From contig NC_080670.1 of the NCBI RefSeq assembly GCF_030247195.1, forward strand, positions 209,238,546-209,302,545: a stretch of DNA of 64,000 nt. Reading direction: 5' to 3'. The translations under genes were made by a program, and so were the position numbers. The notes beneath the pieces are model-generated. The model saw only the letters and a program-made list of their open reading frames with translations, was not told the DNA's origin and searched no databases. How positions within the stretch are numbered: the stretch's first letter is position 1; each line of letters begins with the position of its first letter. Source of the stretch: Topomyia yanbarensis. Taxonomy: Eukaryota; Arthropoda; Insecta; Diptera; Culicidae. This document shows positions 1 through 11,636 of this stretch, in pieces.

Positions 1-3000
1 TCATTTTTTATGCTTTCATTTTTTATCCTTTCATTTTTTATCCTTTCATTTTTTACGTTTTCATTTTTTATGCTTTCATTTTTTATGTTTTCATTTTTTA
101 TGCTTTCATTTTTTATGCTTTCATTTTTTATCCTTTCATTTTTTATGCTTTCATTTTTTATGTTTTCATTTTTTATGCTTTCATTTTTTATCCTTTCATT
201 TTTTATCCTTTCATTTTTTACGTTTTCATTTTTTATGCTTTCATTTTTTATGTTTTCATTTTTTATGCTTTCATTTTTTATGCTTTCATTTTTTATCCTT
301 TCATTTTTTATGCTTTCATTTTTTATGTTTTCATTTTTTATGCTTTCATTTTTTATGTTTTCATTTTTTATGCTTTCATTTTTTATGCTTTCATTTTTTA
401 TCCTTTCATTTTTTATGCTTTCATTTTTTATGCTTTCATTTTTTATGCTTTCATTTTTTATGCTTTCATTTTTTATGCTTTCATTTTTTATGTTTTCATT
501 TTTTATGCTTTCATTTTTTATCCTTTCATTTTTTATCCTTTCATTTTTTACGTTTTCATTTTTTATGCTTTCATTTTTTATGTTTTCATTTTTTATGCTT
601 TCATTTTTTATGCTTTCATTTTTTATCCTTTCATTTTTTATCCTTTCATTTTTTACGTTTTCATTTTTTATGCTTTCATTTTTTATGTTTTCATTTATTA
701 TGCTTTCATTTTTTGTTTTCATTTTTTATGCTTTCATTTTTTATGCTTTCATTTTTTATGTTTTCATTTTTTATGCTTTCATTTTTTATGCTTTCATTTT
801 TTATCCTTTCATTTTTTATCCTTTCATTTTTTACGTTTTCATTTTTTATGCTTTCATTTTTTACGTTTTCATTTTTTATGCTTTCATTTTTTATGTTTTC
901 ATTTATTATGCTTTCATTTTTTATGTTTTCATTTTTTATGCTTTCATTTTTTATGCTTTCATTTTTTATGTTTTCATTTTTTATGCTTTCATTTTTTATC
1001 CTTTCATTTTTTAACCTTTCATTTTTTACGTTTTCATTTTTTATGCTTTCATTTTTTATGTTTTCATTTTTTATGCTTTCATTTTTTATGTTTTCATTTT
1101 TTATGCTTTCATTTTTTATGCTTTCATTTTTTATGTTTTCATTTTTTATGCTTTCATTTTTTATGTTTTCATTTTTTATGCTTTCATTTTTTATCCTTTC
1201 ATTTTTTACGTTTTCATTTTTTATGCTTTCATTTTTTATGTTTTCATTTTTTATGCTTTCATTTTTTATCCTTTCATTTTTTACGTTTTCATTTTTTATG
1301 CTTTCATTTTTTATGTTTTCATTTTTTATGCTTTCATTTTTTATGCTTTCATTTTTTATCCTTTCATTTTTTATCCTTTCATTTTTTACGTTTTCATTTT
1401 TTATGCTTTCATTTTTTATGTTTTCATTTATTATGCTTTCATTTTTTGTTTTCATTTTTTATGCTTTCATTTTTTATGCTTTCATTTTTTATGTTTTCAT
1501 TTTTTATGCTTTCATTTTTTATGCTTTCATTTTTTATCCTTTCATTTTTTATCCTTTCATTTTTTACGTTTTCATTTTTTATGCTTTCATTTTTTACGTT
1601 TTCATTTTTTATGCTTTCATTTTTTATGTTTTCATTTATTATGCTTTCATTTTTTATGTTTTCATTTTTTATGCTTTCATTTTTTATGCTTTCATTTTTT
1701 ATGTTTTCATTTTTTATGCTTTCATTTTTTATCCTTTCATTTTTTAACCTTTCATTTTTTACGTTTTCATTTTTTATGCTTTCATTTTTTATGTTTTCAT
1801 TTTTTATGCTTTCATTTTTTATGTTTTCATTTTTTATGCTTTCATTTTTTATGCTTTCATTTTTTATGTTTTCATTTTTTATGCTTTCATTTTTTATGTT
1901 TTCATTTTTTATGCTTTCATTTTTTATGCTGTCATTTTTTATGTTTTCATTTTTTATGCTTTCATTTTTTATCCTTTCATTTTTTATCCTTTCATTTTTT
2001 ACGTTTTCATTTTTTATGCTTTCATTTTTTATGTTTTCATTTTTTATGCTTTCATTTTTTATGCTTTCATTTTTTATCCTTTCATTTTTTATCCTTTCAT
2101 TTTTTACGTTTTCATTTTTTATGCTTTCATTTTTTATGTTTTCATTTTTTATGCTTCCATTTTTTATGTTTTCATTTTTTATGCTTTCATTTTTTATGCT
2201 TTCATTTTTTATGCTTTCATTTTTTATGCTTTCATTTTTTATGCTTTCATTTTTTATGCTTTCATTTTTTATGCTTTCATTTTTTATGCTTTCATTTTTT
2301 ATGCTTTCATTTTTTATGTTTTCATTTTTTATGCTGCCATTTTTTATGTTTTCATTTTTTATGCTTTCATTTTTTATCCTTTCATTTTTTACGTTTTCAT
2401 TTTTTATGCTTTCATTTTTTATGTTTTCATTTTTTTTGCTTTCATTTTTTATGCTTTCATTTTTTATGTTTTCATTTTTTATGCTTTCATTTTTTATGCT
2501 TTCATTTTTTATGCTTTCATTTTTTATGCTTTCATTTTTTATGCTTTCATTTTTTATGCTTTCATTTTTTATGCTTTCATTTTTTATGCTTTCATTTTTT
2601 ATGCTTTCATTTTTTATGCTTTCATTTTTTATGCTTTCATTTTTTATGCTTTCATTTTTTATGCTTTCATTTTTTATGCTTTCACTTTTTATGCTTTCAT
2701 TTTTTATGCTTTCATTTTTTATGTTTTCATTTTTTATGCTTCCATTTTTTATGTTTTCATTTTTTATGCTTTCATTTTTTATGCTTTCATTTTTTATGCT
2801 TTCATTTTTTATGTTTTCATTTTTTATGCTTTCATTTTTTATGTTTTCATTTTTTATGCTTTCATTTTTTATGCTTTCATTTTTTATGCTTTCACTTTTT
2901 ATGCTTTCATTTTTTATGCTTTCATTTTTTATGCTTTCATTTTTTATGTTTTCATTTTTTATGCTTCCATTTTTTGTTTTCATTTTTTATGCTTTCATTT

Positions 3001-3165
3001 TTTATGCTTTCATTTTTTATGCTTTCATTTTTTATGCTTTCATTTTTTATGTTTTCATTTTTTATGTTTTCATTTTTTATGTTTTCATTTTTTATGTTTT
3101 CATTTTTTATGTTTTCATTTTTTATGTTTTCATTTTTTATGTTTTCATTTCTTATGTTTTCATTT
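1..3165. repeat. 15-bp satellite array
   Basis: About 210 tandem copies of a 15-bp unit, TCATTTTTTATGCTT, with recurring variants ATGTT, ATCCT and ACGTT in the last positions. Because 15 is divisible by 3 and no phase contains a stop, both strands show long open frames of pentapeptide repeats (FFMLS on plus, IKNES on minus). I do not treat these as genes: there is no non-repeat start, no codon bias and no flanking gene structure. Units lacking six bases occur near 710, 1443 and 2973 and shift the phase. T-rich on the plus strand. Confidence 0.97.
713..1918. repeat. 733-bp higher-order repeat within the satellite
   Basis: The order of variant 15-bp units from about 713 recurs, apparently identically, from 1446. 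Diagnostic markers repeat at a 733-bp offset: the shortened unit TTTTGTTTTC (713 and 1446), TCATTTATTATG, and the TTTTTAACC variant (about 1012 and 1745). The match fails after about 1190/1923, where one copy has ATGCTGTC. This indicates recent block duplication by unequal exchange on top of the basic array. Confidence 0.85.
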
Positions 3166-3556
3166 CTTATGTTTTATGTTTTATGTTTTATGTTTTATGT
3201 TTTATGTTTTATGTTTTATGTTTTATGTTTTATGTTTTATGTTTTATGTTTTATGTTTTATGTTTTATGTTTTATGTTTTATGTTTTATGTTTTATGTTT
3301 TATGTTTTATGTTTTATGTTTTATGTTTTATGTTTTATGTTTTATGTTTTATGTTTTATGTTTTATGTTTTATGTTTTATGTTTTATGTTTTATGTTTTA
3401 TGTTTTATGTTTTATGTTTTATGTTTTATGTTTTATGTTTTATGTTTTATGTTTTATGTTTTATGTTTTATGTTTTATGTTTTATGTTTTATGTTTTATG
3501 TTTTATGTTTTATGTTTTATGTTTTATGTTTTATGTTTTACGGTTTATGGTTTATG
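3166..3556. repeat. 7-bp microsatellite (TTTTATG)n
   Basis: About 55 nearly perfect copies of TTTTATG. The array joins the 15-bp satellite directly through hybrid units (CATTTCTTATGTTTTATG) and ends in degraded units (CGGTTTATGG). The sub-motif TTTTATG is contained in the 15-bp unit, so the 7-bp array may have grown out of it. It is not the insect telomere motif TTAGG. Confidence 0.95.
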
Positions 3557-3888
3557 AGGGTCATAGAAAAATGTTTGGGTACTGGTATTGTCTATCTATC
3601 GATGACGTTGTCTTTGGCAGTATCATGAAACAAGACAACGTTTGTATATTTTTAACCTCCTTTAACCATTTTTTTAAAATGTTTCTGTTGTGAAACATTT
3701 TCTACATTTTTAAGAAATTGCTATTTTTCCATAGGTATTGTGTATTTTTTCAGTTTTTCATTTTGTTTCCTGTATTTATTTTTTCCAATTTTGTAATTTA
3801 ATTTTTCGATTATTAATTTTTTTTCTCTAAGCATTTATTTATTTTTCTTTGTACATACGACTGTAGAAATATTATTTGTAAGATTGTT
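3557..3888. other. AT-rich segment, nothing recognised
   Basis: T-rich unique sequence after the satellite. No ORF with a credible start, no tRNA-like boxes and no inverted repeat seen. Confidence 0.6.
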
Positions 3889-3959
3889 TGGCATGCAGTC
3901 TTAAAGTAACCTACGCAGATTTTTTAATTCTTTCTTATGTATCGACAATTTTTTTTATT
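3889..3959 (+). repeat. Third copy of the foldback arm
   Basis: The sequence from GGCATGCAGTCTTAAAGTAA to the ATCGACAATTTTTT stretch resembles, in the same orientation, the right arm of the foldback at 4151-4515 (GACATGCAGTCTCAAAGTAG ... TTTCGATAATTT). The SINE at 3960-4111 lies between this fragment and the foldback. Confidence 0.6.
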
Positions 3960-4111
3960 ATAGAGGTTTGAGCCTTATGGCCATTTGCCTCTTTTCGGGT
4001 TATAGAAATCTCTTGGAAAATTCTCTAACCCTATGTGTGGGGTTGGGAATCGAATCCAGGTGAGCTGCGTACAAGGCAATCGATTAACCAACTACGCTAT
4101 GCCCGTCCCCA
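3960..4111 (-). mobile_element. tRNA-derived SINE, Feilai-like
   Basis: Read on the minus strand the element starts GGGGACGGGCATAGCGTAGT, which includes a pol III A-box-like stretch (TAGCGTAGTTGGTT). A B box, GGATTCGATTCCC, follows at 4057-4045. A tRNA-unrelated body contains ACCCCACACATAGGGTTAGA and AAATGGCCATAAGGCTCAAA, ending in CCTCTATAAT beside an A-rich tail. The layout matches a tRNA-related SINE. The body resembles my recollection of the mosquito Feilai family, so the family name is recall, not a search. About 150 bp, apparently full length. Confidence 0.8.
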
Positions 4112-4150
4112 ATTTATTTTTGTTTTACTAAAGGTATGATACAACACATG

Positions 4151-4515
4151 CAATCCCTGAGGAAGATAAAGTATAAATTATCGAAACGTAGAAGAAAATT
4201 TTAAAATCTGTCTGTATTACTTTGCGACTGCATGTCGAACAACCTAATGAATTTTTTTATTTGTATTTTTTGTTATTTTTGCTATTTTCACTATTATCAC
4301 CGTTTTCATGATTCATTAATTAAACTTCATCTTTTAATTCTAGAATCATGAAAACGGTAATAATAGTTAAAAATCGCGAAAATAACATTTTTTGAAACAA
4401 ATGAAAAAAAAGTAAAAATATTTATAGTTCGACATGCAGTCTCAAAGTAGTACAGACAGATTTTAAAATTTTCTCCCACGTTTCGATAATTTAGTTATGT
4501 CTTCCTCAGGGATTG
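4151..4515. mobile_element. Foldback / MITE-like palindromic element
   Basis: The left arm begins CAATCCCTGAGGAAGA and the right arm ends TCTTCCTCAGGGATTG. The arms stay complementary inward through TTATCGAAACGT, AAAATTTTAAAATCTGTCTG and GACTGCATGTCGAAC, then an AT-rich part, to a centre near 4333 where TCATGATTCATTAATT faces AATTCTAGAATCATGA. The whole ~365 bp is an imperfect palindrome. No transposase ORF. Target-site duplication not resolved. Confidence 0.8.
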
Positions 4516-4862
4516 TAAAAATTTAATGATTTGGCTACAAAGTCTGTATCAATGCATGGCAATGATATTGAGGAGACAGCATTTAGAAACAGCGACCTGG
4601 CTGGATTGAAAGGTGGTAAAATTATTGGGTTCTTCCCATTTTATACTGATAGCAGGATGATAGTTGCACTTAGACGTGGCGAAAACACTTTTGATAGCTG
4701 CGGAAAAATATCTTTTCTTTTTAGTAAAAAGCTCTTTCAGGGCAGGCATAGGAGAATAAAAAAAATATATTCCACTATGTTCCATTATGCGATATTAAAA
4801 GGAAGAAAATGAACTAAAATCCACTTTTGCACGTGAAGCGATGCCAGATTGCCTTTCTAAAT

Positions 4863-5042
4863 TCATCTCATCAGTATCTGGCACGGACTTGGCACAGGAT
4901 ATGTTTCATCAGAAAATTAGAAATTCTATCTTTATGGGACCTCACCTGGCACCAGTTGTCCAAAATGTCAAGATGTGTTCAGTTTTTGCATTTAGCGTAT
5001 TTTCTGGTGACCAAGTCGATGCCAGATACTGGTGAAACGAAA
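4863..5042. mobile_element. Short MITE-like element with imperfect terminal inverted repeats
   Basis: TTCATCTCATCAGTATCTGG at the left, running on into CACGGACTTGG, is mirrored at the right by CCAAGTCGATGCCAGATACTGG, then TGAAACGAAA, over about 30 bp with a few mismatches. Length about 180 bp with no coding capacity. Related ends (TTCGTCTCATCAG) recur at about 13060 and 13280, suggesting a dispersed family. Confidence 0.55.
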
Positions 5043-8000
5043 TAACTTCCGATTTTCGGATTCTTCTCGATAGTAGCTAGCAACTACCTGAGCCGTTAAC
5101 TAGACACGAACGAGAAGAGTTCGCTGCACGAAAATATAACTTTATTTAAGTTAGATTGCATAAATTCGAGGGTCATCCCCAATTTGTTCCTCAGGGAGAA
5201 TCAGCAATATTACATCCTGCTGTTCGTGCATTGTGCGCAATTGATTGCTGCTGAAATCCAAGAAATTCGCCGGTGACAAATCCGGTAAATAATCAAGATT
5301 TGCCACACCATCATCCAGTCCATCAACGGAACGGAATAGAAGAAAAAAAAAAGATTTTCAATTCTAATAAGTTCAATATTGACTATTTGATTGTAATAAA
5401 ATAAATTTCCCACCACCTACAGCGACAGCTTCTCCACCGACGGTAGGTTGGTTGCTTGGTGTACGATCGTCAGAGTAATTGGATTTTCTTCCGTGTAACG
5501 ACACAGTCCCATACCAACCTCAATTTCCTGCTCACGACTCTTACCCTCCATCCTTCCATCAAGTCAAAATCTGTTTATCGAACCCGTTCTACTGTGCCGA
5601 AGAAGAAGCCGCCCACACTTTGATTACTTCTTCATCTTCTCCATTCATACTGCACCACACGCGCCATCTAGCGTCATACTCTCCTGTCATCAAAGTTTGG
5701 AGAGAGAGAGAGAGGAAAAAAAACGATTGAAATAATCGAGCCTCGTACAGACAGACCCAGTAGCAGTACTCACTGCCGACACACATACACACAAACACAT
5801 CTGTCGATGGCGAAAGGAAACTAAGGAAGGCAGAATCATTTTTCCCCCAATCTAAGCATTTTAAATTCCGGCGGAGGCCTGAGGTGCCATTAGTAGACGG
5901 AGTTCGCTTTGGTACGCGGTGGCATTGTTAGAGGGCGGCGGAGCGAGCGCGTGTTTTCCGGTACTTCCGGGACAGATACAAATGAACGAGCGACGAGAGT
6001 CTCTTGTTAAGGATCTTTTTCTTCCGGTTTTAGCGCTGACTGTTGTGTTTTGCCTGTTTGCCTGGGGGGTCGACGAGTTCTGTCTCGCAACTGCAGTAAC
6101 TACACGCCTAATGAATTGTAGTCAGACGTTGAGTATAGTTATAATCTCATCACTGATTAACAAAAGTATCGGTCTTGTACCAAAATGACTTACTCGATGG
6201 GTTTTACCCATTTTTGAGTGAATTGCGTAAAATTTAATTCAAACGAAAATTAATCAAAAATTGGGTAATTTTCAATCTAGTACTCCAGTAAAAACTAATT
6301 GAGATTGGGCGGGCACAACAGCAACTGTGTGATTATCAGAAGAATTGCACATTACTCAACTGTTGAGTAAAATTCGTTGACTGTGCAGTTTATCTCGAAG
6401 GAATAATCAACCGATCAAGCGATGGTTGAAGATAACGGGTGGAACATTATGCGGGGATTGCTCGTTTTTTCTGTATTTTCTGTGGAAATGGAGGAAGGAT
6501 GATTCGGGATGGGCTGTAAAATCTAATTCGAACTGGGCTTTGGAGCAATTGTCGTTGGAGATTTATTCGCGAACAGTTTCTACTTTTTTGCTAACGTCAG
6601 TTTATAAGAGAACAGTAACTGGGTGGTGCAATTTATTGGTTCAATTTTTCGCTTCGAACAAACTTTTTCGCAAAGTATGTAAGGAATCGAAAATGATGTT
6701 GAGGAAAAATAAACCCAACTATCTTCTTTATCAGTAGATTTTATTAAAAAGCTAGACATTTCCATCCAATGTCCCTGAATTACCAACGGCCTCGTTTTAT
6801 CAGCTCTGACAGAAAAAAAAACTTTTGTCCAACTACTCGTCTTGTTTTGTGATGCGTGTAATTTCCAATCAAGTGAAATGATCCTTATAAATTCCCCTCA
6901 AAAAAACAATAACTCAACCGAAACCCGTTATGATTTTCCATGTTCAACCGACGGTTGAAGGTCCTCTCGTTCGATAGGAGAAAAAAAAGCGCGTGAATTG
7001 ATAGGGTACTATAAATTATAGGTTGTGCCATTTTACGGCTATTCTGTAATTAGTTAGCCGCTGCAAATTTATACCAGCAGCGTACAATGGTTTATTGCCG
7101 CGTGGTTGTATTTAGCAGAAGGATGGAAATGCGTGTTGATAGATCGTAAAAAACGGTTTCGGAACGTTATCCTCACGGTTCGCTTCGACAAGCCATCGAT
7201 GGAGGTCAAATTTTGCATGGTCCAACGAAACTTATGTGTCTTCATAAGTTTTTTTCATGCCAGTCCTCTTTTTTCTAACCATCAATCGGAAACTCCTTCT
7301 AGTGACATTTTATTTAATGTGTTATGAATAATAAAATTCACAAGTCCATGGTACAAAAAATATCAAAATAGTCTCCACGACGGTCAACTTGATAGCAAAG
7401 AATCTATTGTACGAAAATGCGTCAATGGTAAGCTCTTTCTGAGTTATGCTTCACACAGATTCATCATATAGAGGACACCGAAAGAAGGCTAATGATAATT
7501 TGGTTCGCTGGTGTCCGGCCACTAGGCCCGGGGTTATTCGACCGAATTGGCACTAAACCAAATGGGTGAATTAACTTCTAGACTGAATGGTAAATAGATA
7601 GAATGAGAGAAGGGAAAATATTGTCAGTTCTGGGGCTTCTGGTTTTGGAGACATTTTCCACAGCTTCATTAGACGAACCCCTTATTTTATTGCTTTTCAA
7701 GAATTTTCCTTCTTTATTTCATGAGCAGTTTCTTTGAATAATATTGCAGATTCGATTCGAACATCCAGCAACTACTTAGCCCGTTTCCTTTTTGATTACC
7801 CTATGTTAAAATATGCATCTCTGTGTCATATTGCAGAACCAAAAGATTATTTGATTGGCTATAATAGCCTCTTTATCGTTTTATGAATATTTTTACGCGA
7901 AATATCCAAAAAACGGTTATGAATTATTTAAACAAAAAGCTATCGCGTTTATTTAGCTCCTCAAAAGAGGTATTTTAAAGCATCTGTAAGTTTTCAGAAC

Positions 8001-8159
8001 ATCGAAAAAAATGTCAAAATTTAAATTAAAAGGTTACGTATGATCCAATTTCGCATTATAAGTTTTTGACGTAGGACTACGTCTTTGTTTTCGATATGGG
8101 GGTGCACTTTGCAAATTCAACAAAAATGATATGTAACGAAAAGGGGTCCAATTTTAAAC
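5043..8159. other. Low-copy DNA without a recognised gene
   Basis: Mixed-composition sequence with short ORFs on both strands, none with a recognisable domain. Contains a (GA)n microsatellite at about 5698-5716 and a GC-richer part at about 5850-6080. The longest ORF here (6426-6737, plus) is Trp/Ser-rich, lacks a good start and resembles no family I know. Confidence 0.5.
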
Positions 8160-8430
8160 ACATATAATTCAGCCACCTCAAGATAAATTTTCAATTTTTT
8201 TTTCGCTTTTCGCCCCGAAACACTTCTAAGAATAGATTCCAATAGATAAATCCAAAGATTTTTGATATCATGGCATTAAAAATTTAAATAATGTACAACC
8301 TAGTCAAAATATCGCGCATTTACACACAAAATATAGCGCTTCCAAAGTCCGGCACGACAGATTTGTGTACCTAGCGCGCTACGCTTCTATGAATGGCGTC
8401 ATCATCGATTATTTAAAGAACGGATTTGGC
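8160..8430. repeat. Dispersed repeat, copy 1 of a diverged pair
   Basis: Matches 55200-55470 in the same orientation over about 250 bp at low identity. Aligned landmarks: AAGATAAATTTT, GATTCCAATAGATAA versus GATTCTAATAGATAG, a TGATATCATGGCATTA-type stretch, AGTCAAA, and GCTACGCTTCTATGAATGGC versus GCTACGTTTCTGTGATGAAT. No coding evidence. Confidence 0.55.
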
Positions 8431-8793
8431 CGGACAAGCTCAGTTGCCTGTTGAACGGCAAGCGGAGCAGATCACTGTGCGCTGCGTGTCTTTCCACAGC
8501 CAGTGTAGCTGAGCTGGAAGTCTGTTACACTGACTGTGGAGGTACGCTACCCAGTGCCGTCCAACACGTGACTGCACACTTTTATGTACAATCTCGAACA
8601 CAATGCATCGTACACAAAATGGCTTGTTCATTCGAGCTCCATTTGCAAACACGGTTAACATAGTGTCATAGTACTAGTTGTCTCTTTCTCTCTACCCATC
8701 ATCACAGCTAATTTTGCTTAGTGCGATTGGGTTCTATGTTTGAGGCGAATGTGTAGGTTGGTATATCTAATTTGTTAGCAGGGTTACCATATT

Positions 8794-8945
8794 CACAGAT
8801 TCATTTTCACGGATGGCAGACTTTTGGCATTTTGAAGAAAATTTCACAGATTTTTGGAAATATTGTGATTTTTCACAGATTGTTTGGAAATTTATCACAG
8901 ATTTTTTTTCCTGTTTCAGTTATCACAGATTTTTTTAGGGAAAAC
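8794..8945. repeat. Short degenerate direct repeats around TTCACAGATTT
   Basis: Five or six occurrences of TCACAGATTT spaced about 20-40 bp apart, with TTTGGAAAT between some of them. An imperfect tandem array that creates a spurious ORF. Confidence 0.7.
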
Positions 8946-9051
8946 TCTGCCACTGTGACCACTCTTCAGGTTATCTTTCGTAGCTGCCCTTGTTTGCTCT
9001 ACATGTTACAAATTACCCGAATCCAATGTAGTTGGTACATTATTAATGTAG

Positions 9052-9405
9052 CTAAGGATCCGTTTGGGACAGGTTTGCCATATCTCGTGAGGCGTCATAA
9101 GATGCCTTCCGAAGTGTCACTCCCTTTGAAGAAATAGTACTGCACAATTGCAGTACTTTTTTGCCAATTTTTTTCCAGATGATACAATGTCCCGTATATA
9201 AACCTGTGATTATACGTAAATCTTTTCGCTTTAGATCCATTAGTTTTTTGGCTCTCCTTGTATCTGAATGCATGAATTTCTTAGCTTGTCGAGCGCCTCC
9301 TACGTTACGCCAGTCTTTTAGTAGTTGGTCCCTTGTCCAAGCCGAAAGTTCTAGTTTGATTGCAAAGCTAGATATACCTAGAAATGGTTCTTGTCCAATA
9401 AACAT
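9052..9405 (-). pseudogene. 3' fragment of a non-LTR retrotransposon ORF2 (RNase H / C-terminal region)
   Basis: The minus-strand frame reads RQAKKFM ... RAKKLMDLKRKDLRIITGLY, then TGHC. This matches the pattern seen after RNase H in LOA/I-type ORF2 proteins (RQ..F ... L...L..LTGHC) and the same place in the intact-looking ORF2 at 14.2-17.9 kb (CRQTKAFLE ... LLTRALTGHC). No RT or RNase H catalytic block remains upstream, and the zinc-knuckle end is unreadable through frameshifts. Clearly a 5'-truncated relic of a different family from the 14-18 kb element. Confidence 0.7.
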
Positions 9406-9679
9406 GTTTGATGAACAACAGTGCTGCTTGGCTGCCCAAGAAGATTGCGATTTTTGTATGTCATGGAAAAAAAGATATTTTTGACCGAAACACAGATTTC
9501 AATGTGGCATTCCTGTTTGTTAGGCGGTTGCATGCGTAACCTGCATGATAGCAATCGGTGCTTTCGTTGCGATAAGACAAAAACTTTCCTAGCAACAAAT
9601 TTACGCGAATCGATGGATAGCACAACGAAAGTTTATTATTTACGTTCGATGAATTCATTGATCCATTTCCACTTCGCGT

Positions 9680-10334
9680 GATTTATTTCCACTCAGCCTG
9701 TCCTATTTTGATTGTACACATACTACAAGGCCTATTTATGAATGAATAAACTACCACTCGAAAAACATATATTAAATTGTTTTCGATTGTTGTGTGTTTA
9801 TAGTTTCGATATATGATTAAGATCGCTACATTTGTATGCGTACTTTAGGAAAATTACAATGATTATATTGTCCAAAATTTGATTTTTCTTCACCGGTTCG
9901 GCTTTTTTACAACACACGATCGAAAAGTTTTTACAATTTTTGAAAGTTGATCTTGTGCTATCAAAATTTAGTTCCAGATAGTATTAGTTCGGTCACGGTT
10001 TTCGGTCTTCTTTGTTCGGATCTTCTGGAATAAGTTTAATCGGATTCGATCACTTACTACAAATGAATTTCAATAGTAAACTATTGAAAAACCTGTAAAG
10101 AGGAATAGACATCGGAAAACGTCAAATGCGTGCCGTCAATAGGGAGCACCTAGCGATTCAATCAAATAGTACGAGATTATAAGCAGAGGTTTCGCGTGTC
10201 TGTTTGAGTCAGTCGATGCTTGCATTCTAAACGAGCAACATCATGACCATATCATCCGTACTGTATAAAAAGCGGTAAACGCTGTGGCATCTCTGCAACC
10301 CGCACACAGTTAAACTGTGTGCAATAGAGTGACA
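9680..10334. other. Low-copy DNA with one TATA-like site
   Basis: No ORF of note. TATAAAAAGC at 10264-10273 could be a TATA box, but no initiator-like TCAGT sits at the usual distance and no gene follows. I consider it coincidental. Confidence 0.4.
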
Positions 10335-10985
10335 ACAAAAAAATGACCCCCATCGGCCCACCCCTGAGTCGATTCCTAGTCCTACCAGGAGTACTTGCTC
10401 CAAATTTGAAGCAAATCGGACAAGTCTAGCTACCGGACCAACGTGCCTGAAATTTATATAGGATTTTTCGTAAATTTATATGAAGAAAACCAACTAGTGC
10501 GCATTTTCGCCGCTAGGTGGCACTGTATGCATCATATTATCACTGTAAGTGAAAATAAGAAAGATAATTTAATTATCTACAACTTTGTCGAAAACTGCTA
10601 GTCAATCCGGCTTTGTTAAAATAAGTTATTAAACTTTTAACGAAGTGATGTCTGAGTCAGTTTTGCATGGTGCCTAGTAGATGCCCACCAACTCTACATT
10701 TTTATAGGATAATGGTTAGATTTAACTGAATGGTATGTTCAGAAGAATTGTAGTACATGATACGAGCTATGTTTTGGTTAGAAAATTTTAGTTCCACCTG
10801 TGACCGCATTGAGGGCGCCAAAACTAACTTTTCAACGGAGAGAGATAGGAATTAGACGTCTTCTACAAAGTTGTAGAACAGGCATTTTTCAGTAATTCTT
10901 CAGAACATCTTGACATCCTATCTCTCTTCTATTACAAGTTAGTGTTGGCGCCCTCTAAGCGGTCATAGCTGCAACTAGGGTGGGT
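10335..10985. repeat. Dispersed non-coding repeat containing a foldback
   Basis: Contains CGCTAGGTGGCACTGTATGC and ACAACTTTGTCGAAAAC, word patterns that recur in altered form near 28540 (GTCTTCGACAAAGTCGTAGG) and 58870. The right part is the inverted repeat annotated separately. No coding potential. Confidence 0.5.
10801..10965. repeat. Inverted repeat, 50-bp arms
   Basis: Left arm TGACCGCATTGAGGGCGCCA, then AAACTAACTT ... GAGAGATAGGA (10801-10850), is complementary to the right arm TCCTATCTCTC ... AGTTAGTGTTGGCGCCCTCT, then AAGCGGTCA (10916-10965). About 80-85% matched around a 65-bp loop. Typical of a foldback MITE. Confidence 0.75.
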
Positions 10986-11275
10986 TTGGATTGAGTTTGA
11001 TATTTCGAAAATGCGTGATGCATACTCAACCTGATTTGCACGTACTGAGAGGAGTGAGATTGTGTTGAAATGTTGGAATAAAAAGTTTTTGGCAAACCTG
11101 TGGACAATATTTGATTTTATAGCTCAATAACCGTTTCTAGGTGGAAGTCCCCTACGTCGATTTTTTATAGATACATTTTGAAAAATAAAAATAATTTCAA
11201 TACTCTTTTATTCATCAATTTTTTTTATCATGAACAGTCCCTCGGAATTTTTATTTTATGTAATCCAGTAACATT

Positions 11276-11602
11276 TTGAGCTTAACCATTTCTGAATATT
11301 CATGTTTTTTTAAATATATGTTTCGGATTTATTTACCAAGGAATCTTTTTTCCGGACGCTACACGCTCCCAGTGTATGAGCCTAAAGCCGCTGAGAATCC
11401 GCCGGACGGGATGCCGCTGAAAACGCCAGCGTCCCTAGCGAACAAACCTGTGATGTACTGTTTATCCGGATTGCTCTCTTTTGAAACTGTTACTTTCCTT
11501 AAAATCTTGTGTTTTCAATTTCAGCATCAGCATATTTGTATAAATCAACAGTTTTTCCCTTACGCTCATTCGCCTCTTTCGCAGGGTTCAGAAGGACTTT
11601 AA
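11276..11602 (+). other. Unassigned ORF with a GC-rich core
   Basis: Between AT-rich flanks, 11340-11480 is locally GC-rich and stays open in the plus frame, with residues SGRYTLPVYEPKAAENPPDG, then MPLKTPASLANKPV. The composition (Pro, Ala, Lys) is more protein-like than most frames in the window. The listed start is not ATG. The first ATG in frame is at 11312, inside an AT-rich stretch. It could be an exon or transposon fragment. I do not recognise it and no splice site convinces me. Confidence 0.25.
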
Positions 11603-11636
11603 CCTAATATCTACGGTTGAGGCCGTACCCTGGCAT

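Noticed and set aside
3166..3556. Telomere repeat
   Set aside because: TTTTATG is not TTAGG, mosquitoes lack TTAGG telomeres, and the array is internal.
10..3693. Very long plus- and minus-strand ORFs (up to about 700 codons) across the 5' satellite and 7-bp arrays
   Set aside because: They are translations of tandem units whose length leaves frames open (15 bp) or gives stop-free read-through (7 bp). No unique start, no gene structure.
4045..4110. Functional tRNA gene
   Set aside because: A and B boxes are present but the acceptor stem does not pair and a SINE body follows.
10262..10275. TATA-box promoter
   Set aside because: TATAAAAAGC lacks an initiator at the right distance and no transcript unit follows.
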